Positions 11,264 through 20,242 of a stretch of DNA of 64,000 nucleotides are shown piece after piece (position 1 is the first letter of the stretch; the number at the start of each line of letters is the position of its first letter). The DNA is taken from contig VGOP01000002.1 of NCBI GenBank assembly GCA_016875875.1, positions 1 through 64,000 on the forward strand. The letters run 5' to 3'. Made by a program: the position numbers and the translations under genes. The notes under the pieces are model-generated. The model worked only from the letters and a program-made list of their open reading frames with translations, was not told the origin of the DNA and made no database searches. Source of the DNA: Chloroflexota bacterium. GTDB lineage: Bacteria; Chloroflexota; Dehalococcoidia; GIF9; UBA5629.

Positions 11264-12001
11264 TTACCATCCTCTTTGCTTGAAAGCTTCATACATCACT
11301 AATGCTGCAGCGATAGAGGCATTAAGTGAGGTAATTCTGCCTAGCATAGGAATAAATGCCAGAGAATCACACCTTTTCTTGACTAAATCCGACAGTCCCT
11401 TGCCTTCGCTGCCTATTACAATTGCTGTCGGTAATTTGAAATCCACCTGACTGTACGGAATTTTGCCAGTCTGGTCTATTCCAACAACCCAGACACTGTT
11501 TCTTCCCAATGCCAGCATTGTCTGGGAGATGTTGGATACCCTCGCTACTGGCACGTATTCCACAGCACCGGCTGATGCCTTAGCCACCGTTGCTGTGAGT
11601 CCCACAGCTCTTCTTGAGCGGGTAATCACACCATGAATGCCGCTCGCTTCGGCACTTCTTATAATAGCTCCTAGATTATAGGGGTCTTCAATACCATCCA
11701 GGATACAATAAAGGGGCGGTTCTTTTTTGTCTCTAGATATAGTTAGTAAATCTTCCAATGTAACGTATTCCTTGATTGAGGTATACGCAATAACTCCCTG
11801 GTGAGAAGAAGTCATAGCCAACTTGTCAATAAACCGTCTTTCCACAAATTCTACGGGGATCCTTCTAGATCTGGAAAGGTTCAATATTTCGGTAACTGCC
11901 GAATGAAGCCCAATATTGCGGGCGAGCAACACCTTATTTATAGGACGGCCACTCTTTAGTGCCTCAACTACAGGATTTTTACCCTCGATAGTATCTGCCA
12001 T
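11264..12001 (-). CDS. rlmB: 23S rRNA 2'-O-ribose methyltransferase, RlmB/TrmH family
   Basis: An N-terminal substrate-binding domain (GKNPVVEALKSGRPINKVLL) precedes a SPOUT methyltransferase domain with the family motifs DPYNLGAIIRSAEASGIHG, IVIGSEGKGLSDLV and SLNASIAAALVMYE, which form the trefoil-knot SAM site. RlmB methylates G2251 of 23S rRNA; the precise target here is inferred from family. ATG 12001 (MADTIEGK) is chosen because AAGGA sits seven bases upstream. A longer frame starting at 12019 is possible. Confidence 0.9.
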   Translation of the reverse strand: MADTIEGKNPVVEALKSGRPINKVLLARNIGLHSAVTEILNLSRSRRIPVEFVERRFIDKLAMTSSHQGVIAYTSIKEYVTLEDLLTISRDKKEPPLYCILDGIEDPYNLGAIIRSAEASGIHGVITRSRRAVGLTATVAKASAGAVEYVPVARVSNISQTMLALGRNSVWVVGIDQTGKIPYSQVDFKLPTAIVIGSEGKGLSDLVKKRCDSLAFIPMLGRITSLNASIAAALVMYEAFKQRGW

Positions 12002-12123
12002 TCTTCGTTCCTTAGACATTAGCAGAAATCGACAATAGATTGGAGTTAACTCTGGATTTTGCCACTGATAGCACCTGCACTGGCCGAAGATTCAGGACGC
12101 TGACCATGCCACCCGAAATGGCC

Positions 12124-12690
12124 TTACTTCTGACCTTCTCCAATCACTCTTCTGTGATAGGTATAACTTTTACGTGTCCACAAACCACTGAAAAAGCTCC
12201 GGTTTAGGAGATACCGATTATCGGCTACATTCAAGAGGTCCTTTGACACACCACTCTCGAAGTAGGCCACCTCGACATGCTTACCCATGTTCTTTACAGC
12301 TTGAAGAGCGTAGGCAAAATCAGAGTCACCGCTGACAAGCACTGCCACATCATAGAAGTCGTTCCAGGCAAAATATAGCAGGTCTGTAGCCAACATAATA
12401 TCTATACCTTTCTCAACAGGGATACCCTGTGCCACTTTGGTACTCCCTAGTCGAACCTCTAGATATGGCGTCTTGCGCAGGGCATCAAAAAAATCCTGTT
12501 GCTCTCGATAGCTATCAGGCCGTTGAGTCGGATCCTGTAAGACATTGTAATAATATGTTCGGAATAAGCGCCTGGACCCACATAGCTTATTGGAGAATTC
12601 AGAGAAGTTGAGGTTGTGGCGTCCAAAGTTACTTCGTAGACCGTGATATAGATTGCTTCCATCTATGAAGATGGCGACTCTATCGTCCAT
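12124..12690 (-). CDS. NYN-domain (LabA/DUF88-type) protein
   Basis: The whole 188-residue protein is a NYN fold, a PIN-like nuclease superfamily. It shows FIDGSNLYHGL near the N-terminus, GIDIMLATDLLYFA near 95 and VSGDSDFAYALQAV near 118, which supply the acidic metal-binding residues. It is probably an RNA-acting nuclease; the substrate is unknown. ATG has GGGAGG upstream. A TATAAT box lies at 12739-12734. It is a single-gene unit. Confidence 0.85.
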   Translation of the reverse strand: MDDRVAIFIDGSNLYHGLRSNFGRHNLNFSEFSNKLCGSRRLFRTYYYNVLQDPTQRPDSYREQQDFFDALRKTPYLEVRLGSTKVAQGIPVEKGIDIMLATDLLYFAWNDFYDVAVLVSGDSDFAYALQAVKNMGKHVEVAYFESGVSKDLLNVADNRYLLNRSFFSGLWTRKSYTYHRRVIGEGQK

Positions 12691-12800
12691 AACATCCTCC
12701 CTTGCGAACTGCCGCTAACTTTTGACTACTGATATTATACCATCGTATGTTGACAAACGTATATCATGCAATCTGACTATTTGTTACCCGCCCTCACCCA

Positions 12801-14651
12801 TTAAGTACGGCTATTAGCAATTTGTTGTGGTTCTTTGCCTGCTGCATGGCGGGCTCTAGCGCGCTGGTTCTGTGTCAGCAGCCGCTTACGCAACCTGATG
12901 TTTTTAGGTGTCACCTCAATAAGTTCGTCATCGCTGATCATGCCCAGAGCTTCTTCAAGGCTAAATTTCACTGGTGGCGTCAACCTAATGGCAATATCGG
13001 CTGTTGAAGCACGGATGTTGGTCTGTTTTTTCTCTTTGGCAACGTTGACTGCCAGGTCACTTCCCCGCGAATTCATCCCCACTATCATGCCCTCGTATAC
13101 TGGTGTGCCTGGCTCAATGAATGTTGTACCTCTTTCCTGGGCATTGTTTAACCCGTAAGTAACTGCAGTACCGTTTTCAGAAGCTACCAGCATGCCGCTA
13201 CGGGTCGAGACGATATCTCCATACCATGGTTCATATCCCAGCAATAGTGTGCTCATAATGCCTTCACCCCGGGTGGTAGTTAAAAACAGGCTGCGGAAAC
13301 CGATTAGACCACGCGTGGGGATGTGAAACTCCAGGCGCACATTACCCTGTCCGTCGTTGCGCATATTGGCCAATCTGGCCTGGCGCGTGCTCAAAGTTTC
13401 CATAAGAGCACCTACATATTCCTCGCGCGTATCGATGGTCAGCTCTTCCACAGGTTCCATAACCTTGCCATTTATTTCTTTAGTTATAACTTCCGGCTTT
13501 GAAATTTCAAACTCGTAATCCTGGCGTCGCATAGTCTCAATAAGTATTGCTAAGTGCAGCTCTCCTCTGCCAGATACCAGGAAAACATCAGGGGTTACGG
13601 TATCTTGAACCCTCAGGCTGAGATTTGTTTCCAGTTCCCGGTAAAGCCTTTCACGGAGTTGCCTTGAGGTGCAGTATTTCCCTTCTCTGCCGGCGAGCGG
13701 TGAGGTATTTATACCGAACATCATTTTTAATGTAGGTTCGCCTATCTCTATACGAGGTAAAGCATCCGGCTGGTCGGTGCTGGTTATGGTGTCTCCTATG
13801 CTTACTGTTTCCACGCCGGTTATAGCCACAATATCGCCTGCGGTTGCCTCCTCCTCTTCCGGTTGGTCGAGACCCATGAAGGTGAACACCTGGTTCACTT
13901 CGTAGTTCTGCGTGCTGCCATCGCTCCCGATAACAGCCACCTTATCATGCGGCTTAACGCTGCCGCGGTAAATTTTGCCGATGGCCAGCTTGCCTTTGTA
14001 GCTGCTATAGTCCAGGTTGGATACCAGCATCTGGAAAGGTCCGGACTCGATGCTGGGTGGCGGGACCTTGTGCAGTATAGATTCGAACAACGGTATCAGG
14101 TCCTGACCTTCCTTCTCCGCGTCGGTGGAAGCCGTGCCGTCCCTGGCGCTGGCGTACAGTACTGGAAAATCAAGCTGGTCAGCGTCAGTGGCTAATTCCA
14201 GAAACAGGTCCTGAGTCAGACGGACCACCTCGGCAATCCTGGAATTTTCCCTGTCTATCTTATTAATGACCACAATCGGCTTCAGCCCCTTATCCAGCGC
14301 ATGTTTTAGCACGAACCTGGTCTGTGGCATAGGTCCATCGATGGAATCAACCAGCAACAGACAGCCGTCTGCCATATTCATGACTCGCTCTACTTCGCCG
14401 CTGAAATCAGCATGACCCGGAGTATCTATGATATTTATCTTTACGCCGCGATAGGTTATCGCTGTGTTCTTGGCTAGAATGGTAATGCCTTTCTCCCGTT
14501 CCAGTGCATTCCTGTCAAGTATCAAATTGCCCACCTGCTGGTTATCACGGAAGATTTTGCTTTGCTTCAGCATCATATCGACCAGGCTTGTCTTGCCGTG
14601 GTCTACATGGGCGATTATGACTATGTTTCTTAAATCATCTCGATAATTCAA
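12801..14651 (-). CDS. typA: Ribosome-associated GTPase TypA/BipA
   Basis: The 616-residue protein has G1 AHVDHGKTSLVDMML, G2 around EKGITI, G3 IDTPGHADFSGEVERV and G4 VINKIDRE, followed by EF-G-like domains and the TypA C-terminal domain (RGLIGFRSLFLTTTRGEGIM). It acts on the 70S ribosome and the 50S subunit in stress-responsive translation. The start codon is TTG, ending the frame directly before a region with weak SD (GGAGAAAG). It is monocistronic, between the NYN gene and a repeat-rich gap. Confidence 0.95.
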   Translation of the reverse strand: MNYRDDLRNIVIIAHVDHGKTSLVDMMLKQSKIFRDNQQVGNLILDRNALEREKGITILAKNTAITYRGVKINIIDTPGHADFSGEVERVMNMADGCLLLVDSIDGPMPQTRFVLKHALDKGLKPIVVINKIDRENSRIAEVVRLTQDLFLELATDADQLDFPVLYASARDGTASTDAEKEGQDLIPLFESILHKVPPPSIESGPFQMLVSNLDYSSYKGKLAIGKIYRGSVKPHDKVAVIGSDGSTQNYEVNQVFTFMGLDQPEEEEATAGDIVAITGVETVSIGDTITSTDQPDALPRIEIGEPTLKMMFGINTSPLAGREGKYCTSRQLRERLYRELETNLSLRVQDTVTPDVFLVSGRGELHLAILIETMRRQDYEFEISKPEVITKEINGKVMEPVEELTIDTREEYVGALMETLSTRQARLANMRNDGQGNVRLEFHIPTRGLIGFRSLFLTTTRGEGIMSTLLLGYEPWYGDIVSTRSGMLVASENGTAVTYGLNNAQERGTTFIEPGTPVYEGMIVGMNSRGSDLAVNVAKEKKQTNIRASTADIAIRLTPPVKFSLEEALGMISDDELIEVTPKNIRLRKRLLTQNQRARARHAAGKEPQQIANSRT

Positions 14652-14749
14652 GGTAATTCTACTTTCTCCGCATTGTATAGGCTTACCAGCACAGCTATTT
14701 TAGAGTATTTCATACTGTTAAAGCGAATCCTCTCTCCCCCGGCGGGAGT

Positions 14750-14816
14750 TGTAGGGATGGACCTTCAGGTCCGTCCACCTGTTGTTTGCGGGCGGGCCTA
14801 AAGGCCCGCCCCTACA
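14750..14816. repeat. MITE-like hairpin repeat with TGTAGGG ends
   Basis: The element begins TGTAGGG and ends with its complement CCCTACA. It contains two perfect hairpins: GGACCT-TC-AGGTCC (14759-14772) and GGCGGGCC-TAAA-GGCCCGCC (14791-14810). It looks like a small non-autonomous dispersed repeat. Confidence 0.65.
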
Positions 14817-14883
14817 TTGCGTATATCATTATGAAGCTCCCTTTACCGCTCATTCTGAGCCTGTCGAAGAATGTGCGTCCTTA

Positions 14884-14903
14884 CGCGGAGCAGATGCTCC
14901 GCG
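14884..14903. repeat. Perfect 8-bp stem hairpin
   Basis: CGCGGAGC-AGAT-GCTCCGCG forms a perfect stem. There is no T-run after it, so it is not a classical terminator. It is probably part of the dispersed repeat cluster. Confidence 0.55.
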
Positions 14904-15065
14904 GTACCCATATCTCAATAAACCTCCATAATCTCCACAAATCTATGTAATCTTTAGTAATTTGGATATTTGAATTTATTTAGGATTTAGAAATTAGGAT
15001 TTAGGATTTGATTCATAAGTGGTAAAATATAAGCTAGACACACTTTAATTGCGGGAGATGGTGGT

Positions 15066-16823
15066 TTGTTACTGGAATTAAGGGTCAAGAACCTTGGAAT
15101 CATTGAGAATATAGGCTGGAACCTGAGCCGCGGTCTGAACGTCATCACCGGCGAGACAGGTGCCGGCAAATCACTACTCATCGATGCCGTGGAGACGCTG
15201 CTGGAAGGGAAAGTGGGCGAGGAGGTTATCCGCCATGGCAGCGACGAAGCCCACATCGAAGGTGTTTTCGCCCTGCCCGAGACTGAATATCTGACGCAGC
15301 TCAGGGAACTCCTGGACGAAAATGGCTTGAAATCAGATGAGGATAATCTGGTTATCAGTTGCGAATCCAAAAGGCACGGGCGCGGCATTGTCAGAGTCAA
15401 CGGACGTGCCGTTACCAGAGGCATTCTACGCCAGATCGGACGCCTGCTAATCGATATTCACGGCCAGAGCGAGCACCTGTCTCTCCTCGATACCAAGTAT
15501 CACCTGGATTTCCTGGATGGCTACGGTCATACCCTGGAGCTGCGGCACAGCTTCACCGCTAAAGTGGCAGAGCTTCATAAACTGGAACAGGAGCTAAAGT
15601 CGCTGGTTGAAGCCGAGAAAGATGCCGCTCGCCGCCAGGAATTCCTGCGCTTCCAGCTCGATGAGATAAGAAAAGCTGAGTTGCGTCCCGGTGAGGAGGA
15701 AGAGCTGGAAAAAGAACGGACTCTACTGTCTTCGGCTGAGAAGCTGAAGGCAATGTCTTATGAAGCCTACCAGGCGCTGGGCAGGGAAGATGCCTCGCGT
15801 GCTTCAGCTCCGGCTCTGGACAAATTGAATGAAGCGCTGGCAGTTATGAAGAAGCTCGTAGAGCTGGACCCCACGCTCAGCCAGCAGTTAAGTTCCCTGG
15901 AAGACGCGGTGTACCGGGTCGAGGAGGCGGCGCGGGAAATCAGCGCTTACAGCGGCAGGTTAGAGCAGAACCCGGAGCGGCTGGAAGAGGTGGAGTCGCG
16001 TTTTGAGGTTATAAAAAGTCTAAAACGGAAATACGGGCAGACCGTCACTGACATACTGAGCTACCTGGAGAAGACTGAAAAAGAGCTGGAGGGAATCTCC
16101 CGTTCTTCGGAGAGGCAGGCCGAGCTGGAGAAGCTGCGCACTGAGCTCAAGGTGGAGATGGGCAGGATAGCCTCCGAGCTCTCGACAGCGCGCTCAGCGA
16201 CGGCGGAGAAGCTGGTTGCCGAGGTGAAGAAGGAGCTCCAGGATTTGAGCATGTCGCAGGTTGAATTCCAGGTGTCCATAACCCGGGAGGAAGCTGAAGA
16301 AGGTATTCCTCTACCTGACGAAAAAACTTACGCTTTTAACAACGAAGGCGTTGATGTAGTTGAGTTTATGGCATCGACCAATCCCGGCGAGCCTGTCAAG
16401 CCTATAACCAAAATCGCCTCTACAGGTGAAATCTCCCGTTTTACCCTGGCGCTGAAATGTGCTCTGTCGGAGGTTGATAGTATCCCCATTCTCATTTTCG
16501 ACGAGATAGACATCGGTGTCGGTGGACGTAGCGGCGAAATTATTGGCAAGAAGCTGTGGGCATTAGCTCAGAATCGCCAGGTGATTTGCGTAACTCATCT
16601 TCCACAGATTGCTGCTTATGCCGACGCCCATTACAACGTTCACAAGGAAGAGTCAGGCGCTCGGACTGTCAGCATGCTTCAGTCACTTGAAGGCGAGGCT
16701 CGTACCCAAGAGATTGCCGTCATGCTTGCCGGTCCGCAGTACACTGAAGTTTCCCTGACCGATGCCCGCGGCGTGATACAAAGGGCAAAAACCTGGAAGC
16801 AAGACCAGCGCCAGGGCTCCTGA
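15066..16823 (+). CDS. recN: DNA repair protein RecN
   Basis: The 585-residue SMC-like ATPase has an N-terminal Walker A (VITGETGAGKSLLIDAVE), the RecN signature DIHGQSEHLSLLD near residue 130, a long coiled-coil middle (about 165-370), an ABC signature region (STGEISRFTLALKCAL) and Walker B (PILIFDEIDIGVGGRSGEII), then the H-loop VICVTHLPQIAAYAD. It acts in double-strand-break repair. The start is TTG with GGGAG eight bases upstream. Its last 73 bases recur as a diverged copy at 17328-17400, beyond the cupin gene. Confidence 0.96.
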   Translation: MLLELRVKNLGIIENIGWNLSRGLNVITGETGAGKSLLIDAVETLLEGKVGEEVIRHGSDEAHIEGVFALPETEYLTQLRELLDENGLKSDEDNLVISCESKRHGRGIVRVNGRAVTRGILRQIGRLLIDIHGQSEHLSLLDTKYHLDFLDGYGHTLELRHSFTAKVAELHKLEQELKSLVEAEKDAARRQEFLRFQLDEIRKAELRPGEEEELEKERTLLSSAEKLKAMSYEAYQALGREDASRASAPALDKLNEALAVMKKLVELDPTLSQQLSSLEDAVYRVEEAAREISAYSGRLEQNPERLEEVESRFEVIKSLKRKYGQTVTDILSYLEKTEKELEGISRSSERQAELEKLRTELKVEMGRIASELSTARSATAEKLVAEVKKELQDLSMSQVEFQVSITREEAEEGIPLPDEKTYAFNNEGVDVVEFMASTNPGEPVKPITKIASTGEISRFTLALKCALSEVDSIPILIFDEIDIGVGGRSGEIIGKKLWALAQNRQVICVTHLPQIAAYADAHYNVHKEESGARTVSMLQSLEGEARTQEIAVMLAGPQYTEVSLTDARGVIQRAKTWKQDQRQGS

Positions 16824-16853
16824 TATATAACTTTTAGTACAGCCTTTGCCCTG

Positions 16854-17243
16854 CTAGTGATGTTTTTCCGCTTCAGCTTTCTCAGCCTCGGCCTTCGTCT
16901 TATGCACGGTCTTGTCGGGATGGTTAGGAGGAGAGTATATGGTGTATAACTTCAGTTTTGTCTTACTCGAACTGTTTATTACATTATGGTGCGTGCCTGC
17001 CGGAACTATGACAGCATCGCCATTTTTTGCCGAATGCCTCTCTTTTTGATTGAAAACAAAAATTGCTTCGCCTTGTTCGATGCGAAAGAACTGATCAACA
17101 TTTGAATGCACCTCGTTACCGATCTCTTCACCCGGTTGTAAACACATTACCACAAGCTGAGCGTACCTCCCCGTAAACAATACTTGCCTAAAATAATCAT
17201 TACCTAAAGTTCGTTTTTCAATTGGTCCCACATATCCTGCCAT
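16854..17243 (-). CDS. Cupin-domain protein
   Basis: The 129-residue protein has a single cupin barrel: motif 1 PGEEIGNEVHSNVDQFFRIE and motif 2 KNGDAVIVPAGTHHNVIN with the metal-binding histidines. The lysine/glutamate-rich tail (KTKAEAEKAEAEKHH) ends in two histidines. It may be a small metal-binding enzyme or sensor; no substrate is visible. It converges on recN and lies between recN and a second, diverged recN 3' end, which suggests it was inserted there. Confidence 0.85.
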   Translation of the reverse strand: MAGYVGPIEKRTLGNDYFRQVLFTGRYAQLVVMCLQPGEEIGNEVHSNVDQFFRIEQGEAIFVFNQKERHSAKNGDAVIVPAGTHHNVINSSSKTKLKLYTIYSPPNHPDKTVHKTKAEAEKAEAEKHH

Positions 17244-17308
17244 CCGTTCGCCTCCTAGATAATTTCGTTAATGACATAACATTCTGTCAGCTAAATTTAG
17301 CACGAGCA

Positions 17309-17400
17309 CCGTCCGCCCGTCAACAGTGGCCCTGACCGATGCCCGCGCCGTGATTCAAAAGGCAGAAGCCTGGAAGCAAGACAACCGCAAGGTCGCTTGA
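17309..17400 (+). pseudogene. Diverged recN 3'-end remnant
   Basis: Positions 17328-17400 align without gaps to 16751-16823, the end of recN, with 60 of 73 bases identical by my count. Weaker similarity extends left to about 17309. The frame is kept, giving ALTDARAVIQKAEAWKQD against SLTDARGVIQRAKTWKQD in recN, and both end in TGA. The difference pattern (conservative changes) suggests it came from a related, functional recN rather than from recent duplication. There is no start codon, and it is probably not translated. Confidence 0.85.
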
Positions 17401-17481
17401 AAGAACAAAGCCTCTCATATAGATAGCCCACCGTTTGCCCAAATTAACAAATTCAATCGCACATTATGGCTGTTTGTTACT

Positions 17482-18369
17482 TTATCCAAATGAGGACCGT
17501 CTCCACGCTTCCAACTCTGACTGCAAAGCATCAATGTGTTCGTCAACAAGGACTTTCGCGAGTTTGAGGTCATCAAGGGCACATGATACCCGATACTCCG
17601 AGCCTCCGATCTGACTTCCAAAATACCACATACCCTGATTGACTGCCTCAGAGCTGACGACACTCTTCTCTGCTTCTTGGACAATCCACATTGCTATCTC
17701 TTCGTCAGGCATCTGCCTCCCCATGAGTTGTTCAGACACACGCCTTACCCAGGTATCTATCGGCTGCAGTAGGTGCCGGTCTTTTGAAGGCAAGATATGA
17801 TAGAAGGTTGCAACATCACGTAGAAAAAACGAGGCTATCTTATTCCCAATTCCGTTAATTTCATTTGATAACAGCTGATGAACTGTCCGAAGGTGTTCCC
17901 GTTCTAAATTTTGTTTAGCGTACGCAATTATGTTGGTTGATTCGCCCCTTCGCGAGAGTGCTACCAGAAATTCCAAAGCGGACGACCGGGAGGTTCTTGA
18001 CGTCCTTGACGTGCCCCTGTATTTACGCCTATATTCTGTTTCCTTCGGACATAGCGGGTTGTTAGCGTAGTTCAAGTCAGTATTATGAAGACTGGTTGAA
18101 AATTTCGCCCACAGTTCACTTGCCACATCGGGATTTGCCAGTGTGAAGCCGCTCTCTCTTATCTTGCGAAGTGCAGCACAGCCTGCATGGGCAAAGTTGC
18201 TCGGAGCCCCCTGGCGAGCAAAAGCATAACCCTCCAGAAATATACTCAGGGCGTCCCAGTCATTGTCATCGCGATCAGGGTATTTGCTCCAGAGAGGCCT
18301 AAGGAATCTTCCATCATAGAGGCAACTTAATCGGGCAAAAAACTGCAAGACCATAGATGCTTTATTCAC
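17482..18369 (-). CDS. HhH-GPD-like DNA glycosylase-related protein
   Basis: I do not recognise a named family. The middle (about 165-215) has INGIGNKIASFFLRDVAT followed by LLQPIDTWVRRV. This matches the hairpin-helix-hairpin of the endonuclease III/OGG superfamily, with the lysine (GxGxK) of bifunctional glycosylase/lyases and the aspartate about 20 residues later. The N-terminal 120 residues are of unknown type and include an RTSRTSRSS stretch. No Fe-S cysteine loop is seen. A role in base excision or modified-base recognition is inferred. The start is GTG behind a GGGAGTGG-type SD. The neighbour to the right is a zinc protein and an Nmad3-type protein. Confidence 0.6.
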   Translation of the reverse strand: MNKASMVLQFFARLSCLYDGRFLRPLWSKYPDRDDNDWDALSIFLEGYAFARQGAPSNFAHAGCAALRKIRESGFTLANPDVASELWAKFSTSLHNTDLNYANNPLCPKETEYRRKYRGTSRTSRTSRSSALEFLVALSRRGESTNIIAYAKQNLEREHLRTVHQLLSNEINGIGNKIASFFLRDVATFYHILPSKDRHLLQPIDTWVRRVSEQLMGRQMPDEEIAMWIVQEAEKSVVSSEAVNQGMWYFGSQIGGSEYRVSCALDDLKLAKVLVDEHIDALQSELEAWRRSSFG

Positions 18370-18530
18370 CCACCCACTCCCGCACTATCTTCTTAGGGCG
18401 TGTAGCACAATATTACGGCAATGAAAAATGAAAATCAAAACTGCATTGACTAACGGTACGACTCTTATAGCCAAGGGGCATAGGTTTATACGAAGACAGT
18501 ATGGATATACTACTTTATCATGTTTGGTTG

Positions 18531-18536
18531 TATAAT
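18531..18536 (+). promoter_or_regulatory. -10 box upstream of the zinc-module gene
   Basis: TATAAT lies 22 bases before the ATG, with AAGGAAGGAG between. I see no good -35. Confidence 0.35.
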
Positions 18537-18557
18537 TGTTAAGGAAGGAGATAACTA

Positions 18558-19007
18558 ATGGGGAAGAGAGTAACTGCTAAAACGTGGAAGGAAATGACTG
18601 TTGAGGAAATGGACAAATGGTGGAATGAGCTGATCAAAGGAGTTAACTTCAACAACCATGAAGAATCCTATAACTTCCATATGAATTTCCCCGACTGCTT
18701 GATCTGTGGTGAAATACCTACTCATTGGATACCGACAAAAGATGATGGCTGGTTAATGCCGGCGTGCGATAAACACTTTAATAATCCTAAGATAACAGAG
18801 AAGCGATGGGCTAAAGCCAGAGCAACACGAGAAGAGATCGCAGAAGAAATGGCAGACTTGAAATGTCATAAATGCGGTGGAATGCCTGTTACTGGCTTCA
18901 TACCCGCCAATGAAGCCGAAGGCTGGATCACACTTGATGATAATGCCCCTGATTGGATACCACTGTGTGATGAGTGCAGCCTAGCTCATATCAACAGTCT
19001 CACGTAA
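18558..19007 (+). CDS. Hypothetical protein with two tandem CxxC zinc modules
   Basis: No family recognised. The 149-residue protein has two similar units: CLICGEIPTHWIP ending MPACDKHF (about 46-75), and CHKCGGMPVTGFIP ending IPLCDECS (about 102-143). Each has a CxxC-G-x-x-P opening, a GW in the middle and a closing CxxC or CxxH, as expected for two zinc ribbons arisen by duplication. ATG has AAGGAAGGAG upstream. It lies between the glycosylase-like gene and Nmad3 in the accessory region. Confidence 0.65.
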   Translation: MGKRVTAKTWKEMTVEEMDKWWNELIKGVNFNNHEESYNFHMNFPDCLICGEIPTHWIPTKDDGWLMPACDKHFNNPKITEKRWAKARATREEIAEEMADLKCHKCGGMPVTGFIPANEAEGWITLDDNAPDWIPLCDECSLAHINSLT

Positions 19008-19122
19008 TATCTAGCCAATTACAAAAATCTCTTTACCTCAAGCTGAATTATACAATTGGCTAACATAGATTCATGCTGTTTTGTTAGCCTGTAGCGATAA
19101 GATAGTAATTGGAAAAAAACGA

Positions 19123-20094
19123 ATGCACAAATTTGGAAAGGTTGTATTGAGCCGAAAAGGCTTTGATTCTAGTGCTGGGGGAGATTACTCACCATTTGAC
19201 CCCCAGACTGGTAAATATGTTGTATTACCGATTCCAGATGGTGAAATTGGGAAAAATATTGGTAATAGAACAAGATATGAACAGATTAAAATCGAACCAA
19301 ATTATTTACCCGGAATTGACGCCGAGACTCTAAAGGATTTGATTAACTCTAAGGCGCTTGGTTTTGGTAATAAAGTCAAAGAAGGCATCACTAAGAAATA
19401 TGCCCATTTCGATCCTTGGCTTGGGCCATGTCCGTGGTTAGCAGAAGGTTCAAATCATCAGGTAGGTGCATTTGGCCAGGTAGATAGCGCACAAGCGCAA
19501 CTACAAAACCAAGGCGTAGATAAAGGTAGTCTCTTCTTGTTCTTTAGTCGATTCAAGCCCATAGGTAAAAACAGTGAGAAAATGATTGTTACTGATATCA
19601 GTCCTGAGCACCTCGACGGAGGATTGTATTTCATATACGGGTGGCTTAAGGTCAAAAAAGTTATCCAGCAATACGAGGATATTGATGACCAGAGCTTACG
19701 GTCACGGCACCCTCATGCCACTAAAAAGTATTTTGAGATGCATGCACACAAGAAGAAGGGAAAGAACACCCTATATATCGCCGACGATTTTCTGTTCAAT
19801 GACGGTAGCAATTTACCTGGTTGCGGCTATTTCCCTAGATTAAACAAAGACCTACTTCTTACTGCCTCTGCTCAGGAAACAGAAACATGGATACCCAGCC
19901 GATGGAGACTACCAGGCTTCTTGTATGAGAAATGTCTCTCAGTGATGAAAGGTAAAGGACGGCTTTGTAACGATGACTCAGGCTCATATCTTGTAAAGAC
20001 GTCTGGGCGATGGCAGGAAGCAGTCTTTGAAGAAAGCGAAGAGTTTTGCCAATGGTTTTACAGACTGCTCGAATCAATTGCTGACAACGTATAG
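19123..20094 (+). CDS. Nmad3-type putative nucleotide-modification protein
   Basis: The N-terminus VVLSRKGFDSSAGGDYSP followed by YVVLPIPDGE matches the Nmad3 (nucleotide modification-associated domain 3) pattern of SRKGFDSxxGGxPSP and LPIPD. The later part has conserved HFDPWLGPCPW, GAFGQVDSAQAQL, LFLFFSRFKP and GWLKV segments. Family members occur near phage and defence genes and are predicted to act on DNA bases; the chemistry is unproven. ATG 19123 is preferred to a TTG at 19081 because the homologous region begins there. The two upstream genes may form one functional group. Confidence 0.75.
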   Translation: MHKFGKVVLSRKGFDSSAGGDYSPFDPQTGKYVVLPIPDGEIGKNIGNRTRYEQIKIEPNYLPGIDAETLKDLINSKALGFGNKVKEGITKKYAHFDPWLGPCPWLAEGSNHQVGAFGQVDSAQAQLQNQGVDKGSLFLFFSRFKPIGKNSEKMIVTDISPEHLDGGLYFIYGWLKVKKVIQQYEDIDDQSLRSRHPHATKKYFEMHAHKKKGKNTLYIADDFLFNDGSNLPGCGYFPRLNKDLLLTASAQETETWIPSRWRLPGFLYEKCLSVMKGKGRLCNDDSGSYLVKTSGRWQEAVFEESEEFCQWFYRLLESIADNV

Positions 20095-20122
20095 TACCTG
20101 TGGCATGCAATTCGCCACCATG

Positions 20123-20242
20123 ACTTCCCTCTGATAATAACAACATGACGAAGTGCTACTCCATTGGATGTGCTTTGAAGAATTGCCAGATTACTTCGCT
20201 GGCGTTGAATTCCCTGGACATCTTGCCAATCACAGATTCTGG
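20123..20242 (-). pseudogene. Esterase 3'-end remnant, copy A
   Basis: These 120 bases match 24324-24442, the last 28 codons plus downstream sequence of the intact esterase. On the minus strand the remnant still reads VIGKMSREFNASEVIWQFF then KAHPME and a stop. It overlaps the last codons of the DUF5131 gene in another frame. It marks the left edge of the TcmP/DUF5131 module. Confidence 0.85.

Larger units (their letters stand above)
14652..15065. other. 414-bp gap between typA and recN, holding hairpin repeats
   Basis: No credible gene. It holds a short TGTAGGG-bounded element (14750-14816), a CATTCTGAG...AGAATG hairpin around 14848-14872, a perfect 8-bp stem hairpin at 14884-14903, and AT-rich degenerate copies of TTAGGATTTAG at about 14980-15009. 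The typA and recN promoters must lie here, but I see no consensus pair. Confidence 0.7.

Noticed and set aside
12746-12755. TATGTTGACA shared with the 1506-1515 promoter as a regulator site
   Set aside because: The ten-base match mostly reflects a -35-like TTGACA; the surrounding dyads differ and the orientation relative to the genes is opposite.
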